Assembly (NCBI GenBank): GCA_001466705.2
Contig: LATX02000068.1
Coordinates: 310,001-374,000, forward strand
Source: Moniliophthora roreri
Taxonomy: Eukaryota > Basidiomycota > Agaricomycetes > Agaricales > Marasmiaceae
DNA length: 64,000 nt
Reading direction: 5' to 3'
In this document: in pieces, positions 20,961 to 34,625 of the stretch
Position numbering within the stretch: position 1 is the stretch's first letter
Layout of the letters: each line of letters begins with the position of its first letter
Translations under genes and position numbers: made by a program
Notes under the pieces: generated by a model
What the model was told of the DNA's origin: nothing
Seen by the model: only the letters and a program-made list of their open reading frames with translations
The model's database searches: none

Positions 20961-22977
20961 ATGTACCTTTGCAGGTTCTTCAGACTAACAGCAGTCTTAG
21001 CCTCTCTCGGGCCTCGTGTACTTGCCGACTCGTTTCTCACCAACACTCTTGTTAGGAAGGATCAACTACAGAGTGTCTTGGAACATCAACCAGTAGATTA
21101 TTCAGAATGTCAGAATACCGCGGTATGTGTCAATATTTCTGAAATTACCTGGGATGCTGATATATGTGAACTCAAGCCTACTGGTCCTATAGACACAACG
21201 TTATGCGACTATGAAACAGTGGAAAGCGTGAACCAGGAGTTATTCCGAAATCTTCACGAACTCGTCCAAACACCTTTCTTCAAATACTTCCAAGTACGCA
21301 GAACACTCTGAGATTCATCAATCGCATTCAATGCGTCACACAGGTGGATCTTTATCGGGAATGCCCCTTCTGGAATGACCATGGGTCATGTAATAATCCA
21401 GGGTGCGCAATAACCACAGTAGACGAGGTTCGTACTTATTCTCGTGAATATGCCCCGCATTTATCTCTTGTGGCAGAGTGAAATCCCACCAAGATGGAGG
21501 GCCAAAGCGCTCAGTCAAGTGCATGCACTTGTCGATGACCAACACAGATTGCCTGGCTGCTACTACCGAGACTCCGATTTCTGTTTTCTGGATGACAATA
21601 CGGGAGGAGATTATTATGACCTTACCCTCGTTCCCGAGCGTTTCACAGGCTATTCTGGACCGGATGCGCATCGTATATGGAGATCAATCTACGAGGAGAA
21701 TTGTTTTGGCTTGTCCGAACTCAGTCTCATGACCGGGTCATCTCCAGCACCCGTCTCACTTCCAGATACTATGTCTGAGGTTCTGCGTGATGATGGAAAA
21801 GCGAGCGAACAATGTTTGGAAAAGCGGATGTACTACAAAGTAATCTCTGGTCAGTTTTTCGTAGCGATAATATGGTTGACGTGACGGCTTACTCATGTTA
21901 CAGGACTCCACGCGTCGATATCGACTCATATTTGTATGGAATATTTGAATCAAACCACTGGCGAATGGGTAAGTTATAATCCCTGTTTCCTCGTCGGGAT
22001 ACTAAACAGGGTTCTCAGGGGCCCAATCTCGAATGTTTTGTTCAGCGAGTAGCGTCGCACCCAGAGCGGTTACAATATATATACTTCAATACCGTCCTGA
22101 TGTTGCGGGCTGTAGCTCGACTGGGACCATACCTATCTGCCTATGATTACTGTTCAACTGGAAACCATGAAGACGAAATGGAGACGAAAGCTAAACTATC
22201 TAATGTTATTAATATTGCTCAAATAGCTGGCAGGTTTGATGAAACTGTGTTATTCCGAGGAGAGAATGCGAATGTAAGTGCGACTTCCTTACGAGCCTGA
22301 GACACTTTCTAAACACGTATAGCAGATCCTCAAAGAGGAATTCAAGGCACATTTCAGGAATGTAACCCGTATCATAGACTGTGTCGGTTGCGACAAGTGT
22401 AGACTTTGGGGCAAGATCCAAACGACAGGTCTGGCCACCGCTCTCAAGATCCTATTTGAGATGGATGAGAAGGCACTCGAGTGAGTCAAGTTTCGATTTC
22501 CTGATTTCCGGAATGCTCATGTGCCGCAAAGCCCGCACTCGAATACCAATCTATTGCAGCGTTCCGAAGTCGTTGCGCTCATTAACACCTTACATCGTCT
22601 AAGCGAGAGTTTGGACGCTGTCGACCGATTCAGAAAACTGTGGTCTGAAATTAGTCCCTCAGAGACCCAACATCTGATTCTTGAAGCTGAGAGGGCTGTT
22701 GCAGGCCAGGTTAGTATCTCTGGCTACATAGTTGAGACAGTGTATTCACCCACCTACACAGGCTCGACCTCCCTCGATGGCAGATGTTGGCGAACCTCCG
22801 AACTTCATTAATGCTTCGCGCCTGCGTTTATCTGCCCTGATCAAATCATGTAAAGAGAGCACCAAAGCTTGCATGGGAACGTTGGTGGAGGTGTGGCTGC
22901 GAGGGATAAAAACCGTAAAATCCATATTTCGGCCTTCTGGAAAGGAAAACGGGCCATTCTATAGTGGGGAGCTTTAG
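20961..22977 (+). CDS. ERO1: Endoplasmic reticulum oxidoreductin 1
   Basis: Eight exons (20961-21293, 21344-21427, 21477-21849, 21904-21968, 22019-22273, 22326-22480, 22532-22709, 22762-22977) sum to 553 codons (552 aa). A signal peptide ([17 protein letters not shown]) leads into the ER lumen. Family blocks include [20 protein letters not shown] with the shuttle-type cysteines, the FAD-binding region around [20 protein letters not shown], and the active-site block [19 protein letters not shown] with CxxCxxC. Ero1 oxidises protein disulfide isomerase and passes electrons through FAD to oxygen, driving disulfide formation in secreted proteins. I start at 20961, the first ATG that gives a hydrophobic signal peptide. 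Confidence 0.95.
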
Positions 22978-23144
22978 AAGATAGATCTACGCAGGTGTAT
23001 TATTATGGCTATTATATATCCCCACGGATTCGTGTGGACGTTGTCAGCTTGGTTGCGCTAGCAATAATGCGCAGCGATCACTCGGACTAGGGACCTAAAT
23101 TTCAACTCTTTATTACTTTCTTCTAACTTCGATGTTCCCAACTC

Positions 23145-24921
23145 ATGATCTTGCTTGACGTTGAGAACCAGCAAAAATCTGACACCCAAGTCGCTGGATC
23201 GACTATTCGTCTTCCCGAGCCATCAGTTGCTGGGCGTTCAACATCCTCCTCTCTTCCCGACTACGAATCATCTCAGGCGCAGTATGCAGCACCTCTCTTC
23301 AAGTTACCTCGCAAGCGGGTGGATAATCGGTTCTGGAAAGCAACTCTTCTTGCATTAGCGATTTATGTTGCCCTTTCTGTAATCATTGGCGTTCCCATGG
23401 TGGTTTTTGTGGGTTTTGCGCTCCCGCTATCGCAGTGTCATCCACCTAACGAGTCCTTTAGAAAGCGGTCAAGCCACATATCCATGGCCCGCCCATTCCA
23501 TGGCCAAGAGAAGAATTTACGTCGTCTCAAAATCTCAAGTCGCTGACTACTCTTGCGAAGAACGAGTTCGCGTCATGCGATGTATGGCATAGTACTCAAG
23601 ATACAGACTTCTTCACCGCAACGTACGTTCCGGCTTGGCCCAGTGGCTTTGTTTCTGTTTACCCCTTGTGTTCCAGCGCCCACCGGATCTTTTCCCCTTC
23701 CGGTTCCTTCGCAATTCATTCGGACAATGGTGTTGCCTCAGACAAAATGTCTGGTTTCTTAGGCCAGTTGATTGTAGACATTAATGACGACCCCTCCGTC
23801 ACCTCTGCCATCATCTATGTCTCTCTCAACTCCTCGAATGCTGAGCAACGAGCCAGAACTCATTTCTGTTTTGTTGACCAAGGGAGCAGTCGAGGTCTAT
23901 ATATCCTTGTGAGTTTATACACTTAAAACACTATTACACAGCTCACCGTATCCAAAGGTCCCAAACAACATTTCTCCAACAGAATCACTCTCCTTGACGA
24001 TTCGGCTTTTGTTTCCAGCCTCATCGTCCTTACTCACTATTGACAACATTGTCACTCGTTTACCGATGTTTACTCAGTCCCTTGGAGGCCTCGGCAACAA
24101 GATATTCATTCGCAAGATGGATATAGAAGGGGCCGGAATGAATATCTTCTGCAACGTAAATTTCTCCTCTACTCGTTGGAGCTGGTCTGACAAGCGTTCT
24201 TCTAGATTGTGAGTGCCCAGAAGGCTATTCTGAAGAATTCACTGGCATCTATCTCTGGAACCTTCAATATTTCCGAAGGTTTGAGCATTGATACCGTGAG
24301 CGGGTGGGTCTACAATGACTCCTGCATCCTGAGAGCTATTCTTACTTGTTGTAGCCCTGTGCTCGCAAATATCACACTGGTTCAAGGACCCGGCTCAAAG
24401 GCGCCTACCTATTTTTCCATAGAGACTGGTAATAGGTTTGTTGTTCAATTTCTACTCTCCATCCGAAAAATTGACTTTAGATCTTCTCTAGCATGATCGA
24501 TGCCCAGGTTATCCTCAAAGCCCCACATGCCGGGTTCGTGGGCCACCCCACGACTTTCCTGGGTTCGATCAAGGCGTTCAGCTCGCCTTTGTCAGTCAAT
24601 ATCCTCCACGAAGACTCCACTCCATCTGTCCCGATCGACCTGTTTGTGCAGAATAATCAAGCTACCACCAACATCACAATCGACTCAAAATTCATCGGCA
24701 AATTTGACGCTCGGACTAAACTTGCGTCTGTCACCCTTGATGAAGGCAGCAAATCTATGGTTGGTAGTAGAACAAGGCAGTTTATTTTTGACAATAAGTC
24801 GTTGAGTCGGAAAAGTGGTTGGGTTGGGGTTACGAAACCAACACGATGGAACCCCACAGAGCATGGGCGATTACTGATAGAATCTTCTCTCAGTCCTATA
24901 TTACTTGGGATCGGATCATAA
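23145..24921 (+). CDS. Membrane-anchored agaricomycete protein, extracellular beta-rich domain
   Basis: The N-terminal 65 residues are polar (LPEPSVAGRSTSSSLPDYES) and are followed by one transmembrane segment (ATLLALAIYVALSVIIGVPM), which suits a type II topology. The rest is likely extracellular and rich in short beta strands that repeat in style: SPSGSFAIHSDNGVAS, ASISGTFNISEGLSIDTVSG, and IDAQVILKAPHAGFVGHPTT. It ends in HGRLLIESSLSPILLGIGS, an ending I associate with DUF7330-like proteins of Agaricomycetes; this family name is from memory and unverified. Function is unknown. Exon joins between about 23410 and 23680 are not resolved. An overlapping frame to 25070 is judged a shadow. Confidence 0.6.
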
Positions 24922-25559
24922 TGGGAGGACTTGGTTTTTCGATATCTATACTCTTTTGGGCGGATTTGCTTTTCAGCTACTGGACCCCAAATCCCATGGG
25001 CTCCGCATACGTATCCACCGGACTCGATTCTCGGAAATTTCGGAAACTATCAAACTCAGAATTGCCATAAGCATTGAGGAAGAAACGTACTAGAGCCGTT
25101 CACAATGCTCGAAATTTGACATGCACCAATCACGGGCATCGAGGTTGCCCGATTTTTTAAACGGACTACAGTGAGTAGGTAGCTACAGTACAGTTTTTGG
25201 TACGGCCATTTATATAGTATTTACCTATGGATCCGAGTACATGAAGGAGGATGAAAAGATGTGAATGCGGCTTGCACCTCCGACGATTCTTGGGATCAGG
25301 CAACATCTAGTCTAAGATTTTGGAAATCACGTAGCTAAAGATTTAGTATGTAAAGAGCATGTATACAAAATTCCGAGAATTGAAAGAGTTTTACGGTAAT
25401 GACATTTGGATCTACACTGCTGCTAGTACTACTAGTCCATTGATAGTACTTATTGCGTGATGATGAATAATTTTGAATGGCACAACGTTGACGACAACTT
25501 ATGTATGGCTGCAGTAGACACTCGCGTCCTTCTCCTCCTTCAATTAGTGTGAACTGGAA
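24922..25559. other. Intergenic region, nothing recognised
   Basis: 638 bp upstream of the ATP sulfurylase gene. No coding potential and no clear sulfur-regulator site is seen. It is AT-rich around 25310-25370. Confidence 0.5.
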
Positions 25560-27922
<2,363 letters not shown>

Positions 27923-28289
27923 TCCTGTCAGCTCGTATCGATGATTCTAGATATGTATTTAGAAGTTAGTGAGTAATCCGCGCGTCTTATGTCACTTCAT
28001 CATCACGGGTTCACGCTCAGTATGGGGCACATGAAATCCTTTCCCCTCGGTATGGGGGACTATGGAACATACCTGAGAAGCGCACATGCCCGCGAAGTAT
28101 GCGTACCCCTCAGGGAGCAATGCTCTCACACTTGCATTGGTAGTCGGCCATGTTAGGTGCTTTTCTCCCTCGTATTTTAGGACTCGCTCCGACAGGTAGA
28201 TTCCGAGCATACTTCCTGATTTCGTGCTCAATGAGCATATAAGGGCCAGGAGCATGAATGTCATCTCAGCTAAGGCTCGTGGTGGCTTA
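27923..28289. other. Intergenic region
   Basis: 367 bp between the ATP sulfurylase stop and the protease start. Upstream in-frame ATGs at 28224 and 28254 could extend the protease N-terminus, but they would bury the signal peptide. Nothing else is recognised. Confidence 0.5.
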
Positions 28290-29769
28290 ATGCGACTGTT
28301 CCTATTCTCCCTGTTTGCTTGTCAATCATTTGCAGCCGATGTTCCCCACAAGATACTCTTGTCATCTAGAGCCGTTCCCGGCCCTTCGCCACTGAGGAAG
28401 AGGGCCCTGCCACCTTCCGATGTCCCTCTTGACGTATTCTTCAAGGGTACGGATTTACAGTATGTTGTGTCTTATCCTCTGAGCAGATTGCAACCTCACC
28501 CGAGTCCCCGTTTGTGTAGATGGTTCGGCAACATCTCGAGTTCGTCTGACACGTTTGAAATTGTCGTTCCATTATGAACATGTTATTTATTGAGCAGTTG
28601 GAACACCACCGCAGGAAATCACCGTCGTTTTTGACACAGGAAGTTCCTCGCTCGAGTTCTCAAGTTATTTTCGCTTAGGATCACTGCAAGTATTGTATAC
28701 TGATATCGCATTGGCAGGTACTCTTTGTAGATCGTGCTTAAACGAAGCACCAAAGTTCGATCCTTCAAAGAGTGTCACTTTTGTTGATGGCGGTCGTACC
28801 TCCTCAATCACGTTCGGTACTGGCGTTGGGGTGGACCCCGTTGTTGGAGCTAATTATCGACTTACCCTGAGAAGCGGGACAGATACCGTTACCGTTGGTG
28901 GTCTTGAGTCATCGAGTGTACCTCTTTTCCTCATCACAGACCAAACCCCAACTTTCAATATCGACCCCTTCAGTGGAATTCAAGGTATGGGGGCCAGGGC
29001 GTCTGGGTTCTTTGCAAACCTCATCTCTCAGGGACTGCCGTGTAAGTGAAGCTCGTTGACGAGATCATCCCACCAATCTTTCATGTCTCTCAGCGCTCTT
29101 TGGCATGTTCTTGGCTCCTATCGAAATTGGTAACGCAGAACTCACCATCGGTGGAATCGACGAATCTAAGTTCTCAGGTATGTGTTCTGACCCTTTGAAA
29201 GCATATCGAACGCTCAGTGTGTTTCTAGGACCACTTTTATTTGCATCTTTGCCAAGTGGAGGTAGCTCAACATGGCGTCTTAATTCACCAGGAATTTCGG
29301 TGAATGGAAGAACAACTTCTGGGCTAATGGCAAGCCGCAACTTGATCTTCGATAGTGGAACCAGTAACATGGTTTTCGATACCGCTACGACTGAAGTAAG
29401 CTGACGACCTCGGTTGTTTAGGAAGTTGGTTTTGCTCATTATCTTTTTTTGCAGGCCATTTATGCCCTTATCTCTCCCGATATTAAACCCAATCCCGACG
29501 AGCCAGGTACCTACGGGATCGCTTGTAGTCGCATCTCAAGTCTTCCAGCTGTGATTGACATCACATTCATTGCACAGAACGGAAGTCCGTTCAACCTTAC
29601 TATTCCCTCAAGCGAGCTGAGCGTTGGGCCTTTCGAGAGTGACCCGTCCCTATGTCAGACCCTCATCAATGCCGTCGACGGTCTTCAAATTGTAGGCGCT
29701 AGTTTGCTGAAGCATTACTACAGTGTTTGGGATGTCGGTGGACAACGTATGGGTTTCGCGTCGTTGTGA
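28290..29769 (+). CDS. Secreted pepsin-like aspartic protease (family A1)
   Basis: The start at 28290 gives a signal peptide (MRLFLFSLFACQSFAAD). A short propeptide contains a dibasic site (PLRKRALPPSD) that may be processed in the secretory pathway. The first catalytic motif is VVFDTGSSSLEF, preceded by the family block WFGNISIGTPPQE after two introns. The second is LIFDSGTSNMVFDTAT. The C-terminal lobe has IACSRISSLPAVIDITF, a likely disulfide to SLCQTLINAV, and LKHYYSVWDVGGQRMGFASL. Both catalytic aspartates are present, so it should be active in extracellular or vacuolar proteolysis at acidic pH. An intron near 29178-29230 is needed between ESKFSG and the following exon. Confidence 0.9.
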
Positions 29770-30333
29770 GGCCCAAGGTTTTTTCAGGTTTTGCGCGAAC
29801 GTAGTAGAAACGTCCTAGCACTTCTTCCTCCAAACAAAGTAGGAATTGATTATAAAAAAGTCGGAGCTTGACTTGTTCGGACGTGTTCTGGTGTGAGTCT
29901 TGAGCGACATTCTCGGCCTTTCTTTGACCTTTCTACATTCGGACAAGCTTATCAGGCATTCCAGAAAGTGCAATTTCATAAACTAATGGGGTAGCAATAT
30001 GTGAATGTTGCGTAATATAGGTAACTATATACAGTCTAACTCTCGAACAAACGGGGGTAATGCCAATCATGAGGTGCTTTTGTGATGTGCAGGAAAAGAA
30101 AAAAGAAAAGAAAAAGAAAATAAAAGAAAATCCTACAATGCGATTGCAACGTGTAAAAGTGAATGTCTGGGGGTCGGGATGCGTGCGAAAATCTTAGGGC
30201 GATTACAAGGTGAGTCAAGGAATAAGAATAATGGTATAATATGTTCCGTCGAAAAAGTTAAACGTGCTCGATTTTGGTATTATCAGGGAGGTGTCGTGAA
30301 AGTGCATGAATCCGTTGGGAAAGGGTTTAGCCG
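29770..30333. other. Convergent intergenic region
   Basis: 564 bp between the protease stop and the stop of the minus-strand Zn2Cys6 gene. It contains an A-rich purine tract at about 30092-30130. No gene is seen. Confidence 0.5.
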
Positions 30334-31451
30334 TTACTGGTGGTATCGGTCATTAGAAGCACTGTGGTCCAAGATATTCCTGGGGGGTGGCGGGATACTG
30401 TTATACTGCGGAGCAAGTCAAATTATGATGCACCATGCTAAATATGATTGTGACATACGTAGGAATGGTGATGGTGTTCAACGGTACTCATGGGTGGTAG
30501 CATTGCTGGAGGGGAAGGAAGTTGAGGACTCCACTGACCAACTGAATGGTGATCCATAGGCCTCGCGCTGGAGGACACACGAGCCGGAGCGGGATGTGGT
30601 TCTGCGGTGTACGAATGCTCGTAACGAGGCTGAGGATACGAAGCAATGTCTGGGATGAGATGCAGGGAGGAATTAGATGCAGAACCAGACGGATGCGAGT
30701 AGGCGAATCGCCCTCTGAATCCAAATGAGCAATGTAGGTAGGAAAGAAAGTGCCAAGGTTTCTTACTGGCGTCGAGGTTCAGATGGAGGCAATGGTGCTA
30801 ATTGAAGGTAGGAATCCCTTCAAAGAGGTCAGCTTGTGAAGACGTGACAATGAGAGGACGCACTGTGTCCGCCGGGAAACCAACGGAGGGATTCCCAAGT
30901 CCAAAGGTTGACCTCGTGGAGGTGTTCTATCTCTGGTCGGAGGGGTGGACCCATCTGACACAGATGAATTGGCGGTGGACGGTCTTCCATCTGTCGAATC
31001 CTTTCTTGAAGTCGATTTCTTTCGCGCCGGAACTCCCTCTGGCCAGGTGCACTGTTTCCATGATTATAAGATACGTCGATATTCAGCATAGCGCTCACGC
31101 ACATCTCGTTGACCATGTGTGCAGCGCATGCAGTTAGGCTTGGTTTCGTCGCACTGGCCACTGAGTCAGATAGTACCAATGTCAGAGGGTCCCATCAAAC
31201 GCACTTTGATTTTCTTGACGCGACATGTCAAGCAGCCGGTCTTACTGCGGGTATACTTGGGACGTTTTCGTTGAGCAGTGGTTTCCTGGCGCATTGTTGG
31301 GGTGGGATTGTGAGGCTGGCCATGGGTGAGGTGTGACGGAGAATAGTACTGTTGTTGAGGCGAGGGAAGATAATGGGATTGGGGTTGCGAGCTGTGAAGA
31401 CGCGTGAGAAGGATATGTTGAAGACCGAGAGATTTACACTGACTACGACAT
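30334..31451 (-). CDS. Zn2Cys6 transcription factor, seven small exons
   Basis: Exons 31451-31447, 31391-31205, 31153-31103, 31051-30913, 30797-30767, 30714-30459 and 30405-30334 sum to 247 codons (246 aa). The N-terminus is Gln/Tyr/Ser/Pro-rich (SHYLPSPQQQYYSPSHLTHG), followed by a basic stretch and a textbook binuclear cluster: C55-LT-C58-RVKKIK-C65-DETKPN-C72-MR-C75-THGQRD-C82, each step interrupted by an intron at the expected place. After it come WPEGVPARKK, Ser/Thr/Pro-rich sequence and a tyrosine/proline-rich tail (LIPDIASYPQPRYEHSYTAE). There is no fungal_trans domain. It should bind DNA; the targets are unknown. The 5-nt first coding exon is the least certain join; otherwise translation could start at an internal Met (31294). 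Confidence 0.82.
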
Positions 31452-34400
31452 GATAGGACGACGGAAGATGAGTAGAGGATGGTGAAAGAATATATACACG
31501 ACTAGAAGTCAAGAAGCCAAAAAATGGATCGGGGTCCAATGTTATGTACGGAAGCTCTAACCGTGGATCACCGAATATCAGATCTAAGGGTCGCAGACCA
31601 GTGTGTACATGCTCCAAGCCCAAAGAGCCAAACCAACGGTCCTTTTATGGTATTTAAAATAATACTTCAAGATATGTAATGGCATAAAATGTTGCTGTTT
31701 TTCGATTTTCAACAATCTTGAGAAATGTCTCCGCTGGAACTGGGAGGGTACAGTATCGGATTCGGGTTGAAGACCGGCCGAGTGAAAGGGTTTTTTATCT
31801 TCCCTGATTCCATCCCCAATTTGGAACGTCGGGGCGCGGTGGGTTTGTTCCGATCATCTCTTGTTTCATCATATGTTCGCTCCCTCGACGCCTGGTCTGC
31901 TCTGTCGTTCTTCTGTTCACAGAACTATCTGGAGCACAGTCTATTAATGACTTGCCTCGCTCTCACTCTGTGCCCCCACATGTCGAAAATCATATACATC
32001 AAATATCACCTGCAAGAAATTACATGTGGTGAGTATGGATACCACGCCATTATGGGAGTCAGTGCCTACTTACCAGAAGCCCGTCAACAGAAATGATTTG
32101 TACATAATATTCTTGCCACATGTATGCGAGACTAAAGCACAAAGGGACATCTAGACTGGCGTACAATAGCGTACCTATATGACATCGAAAAATCGTGCCG
32201 TGCTTCTTGCGTACGTAGCCCTGCAGGTTTTGTCATGAAAAATCGCCTTCTCGATCGAACGAACATACCTCGGTCATTCTACGAACGTGAGTACATAAGA
32301 GTGTCGCGGGAGCGGGCTGTAAATGAAGTTGAGGTTTAATTCACCAATGGCTCCCTCTGGGACATTGTGGGCGCATCAGACAGCGGAAAATACCCCATCA
32401 CACGATGTCAGAAGAAAGGAAATAGACAACTTGAACCAATTTATAAAATTCCCCATACAAAAGGCTTAAACCAGGGTTGATCACCGTGATGCTCCGCGGA
32501 TGCCTTTACAGCTCATCTCCGTCCGCCACCAATAATCGCTTGACATGTGCAAGAAGTGGTGTGAAGAGAATAATATAAGACCCACGTATACATGAGGACC
32601 CATGTCACCTCGAGGAAAACCAGGATGTCTTCGTCACAAATACATAATACCTAGGAGGCTGTAAGGATCTGCTCCAGACACGTTTAATTCATCAGGCCGA
32701 CGATCATAATTCCGCGAAGGTAAAAGTGGAAGGGTATAACAGTAAAAAGAAGGCCAGAATGACGACCGACCAGAATTTCGAGCGCCTCCGTTGAAGTGAG
32801 AGGGGTAAACGTTTGAAAATGGACCCTTTTCCGATATTCGGGGCATATCAAAATTAGGACAAAGGGCCTCCCCGGACTCGGGGTGGCGGGCATCACCACA
32901 TCCCTGGTAGACACCAGTTGAGGTAAAGGTAAGGGAGTTCAAGAAGGTATCGAGTAGGCCTCAGCGAAGGCCTGCTTGGACATACTGGTATTGAGTTACC
33001 GATGAACCGCTGGGTACGAAAGTGAGTTGGCGGGAAACAAGCGAATGATGATAGAGGTTGTCGCTTACCATCCGATGCGATCGTGAAGAAGTCGATCAAC
33101 AGGATCAAAACCTTCACGGAAAATCGTGTGGCTGTACGGTACTAAAAGTGTTTTGTGGATATTAGCATAATAGCAACGGACGTGGTAGTTTGGATATTAC
33201 ACGTTCGGGTGCGCTGTACCAGTGACCAACAGAATGGAAGCCGTTGGGGACTTTAGAAATCCAACTCCTTGGTCATAGTCATTAGGGAGTAGAGAAAGTG
33301 ATCACGACGTCACTGTGTCACCCTCTTCATCTCCACCTGTATATAAGCGATGAATAGGCCAAAGAAGACCTGAGCACGAAAAGAATAGCCGAGTTTAAAG
33401 TTCGACAACTCACCTTTCCTTCCAAAAGCTCCCAGCACAGTGCGTGGAATTTTACGCAAGAACACCGAACAGAGCTGTTGAGCTTCACGTCATTCGGAAG
33501 CAGGCTGCTCGTATTTTCCCGAAGATCGCACAACAGACTGCCACAGTGAGGGAGGGTGTGAACATGAATGTAGGTGTCAGTTGGTCACCGTTGCAAAACG
33601 CTGTTCCATTACGAGAGTGCGCCATCAGAGAAAGGTCGGAGAGAAGGACAGGGAAGTATGCAGGGTCGTATTGGCATTCATTCCGGTGTAAAAGTCTTGG
33701 AAGCCATGGACACCAGTGTGCCGTACACGGTCCGGTGGAGGTGTTATATTTCTTTATTTCGGGAGCTCCAGAACCTAAGGAAACGGCATCAGGCGACGAA
33801 GAAGAGTGGATACAGGTGGTAACCTGAGAAGAGAAAGTGCCAGCCCGTTACATAGTATCTTTGCAAATGAGAAGTCTCGAAGAGTAATTTGGAGCTATTC
33901 TGATGTGGTGGTAAGAAGGGAACATCGCGAAAACTAATCAAAAGATGGTCGCGTGGCTTTCGCCAAACACAACCAAGCTGTTGCAATCAATCGACCCCGT
34001 CTCGACATTTGCCAGTCATCCGCTTTCAGGGGCCGAAAATCCACGAAGCGAGGTCCAAGTCAAGCGACAACAGGCGCAGACAAACGCCTACAACTCGCCC
34101 AAGATCAAGTTGGCGCTCATCATCTTCGAACAGGCTCCTTCAATACATGTACATGATTCCTAGATTGACAGACCTGATAACAGATATTGTAGATGTAGTG
34201 TGTATGGAACTCGAAAGAAATTGTATGTGTTGTAGACTTGTCAAAGCAGCGCTTGCAGGACCAGCTATAAACGAAAGCGAAACAGAGAACCAGAAAAACT
34301 AAACAGAGCAAGAGGTGGAAGAGTGGAGCGGAAGGTGAAGATGCGACAATATCAGAGAGGCTCTGCCCAAAACATCATTACCACCCATGATCGATGCATT

Positions 34401-34625
34401 TCCATCACTAACTGTCAGTCACGTTTGATGTCATCAGAGCTGAACAACATCAAGGATGGGGAGGTGGTTCTTCGGGTGAGTTCCCTGATGAGTCGGTCCT
34501 GTGACTCGACTGTGGCCGTGAAGATGCGCTACTGGTGCCAGTCGTCGGTCGTGATGTGCTAGCCCTGTGTGGCAGAGGTCCAAAATTGAATGATGATGAA
34601 ACAAGATTAAAGGCACAACTCAGGC
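31452..34625. other. 3.2-kb gene-poor stretch
   Basis: Several frames of 70-130 codons exist on both strands (for example 31725-32096 and 33444-33827 on plus, 32634-32942 on minus), but none has family resemblance, convincing intron structure or biased composition. The right end should hold the 3' untranslated region of the MAPKK gene. It may contain non-coding RNA or a lineage-specific small gene that I cannot support from sequence. Confidence 0.45.

Noticed and set aside
24819..25070. Alternative C-terminus of the membrane-anchored protein in another frame
   Set aside because: The frame ending at 24921 gives the ending expected for this kind of protein; the other frame would need an unsupported shift.
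31725..32096. Plus-strand frame of 123 codons
   Set aside because: No recognisable domain or splice structure; composition is like the surrounding non-coding DNA.
33444..33827. Plus-strand frame of 127 codons
   Set aside because: No family similarity seen, and other frames in the same stretch are equally open.
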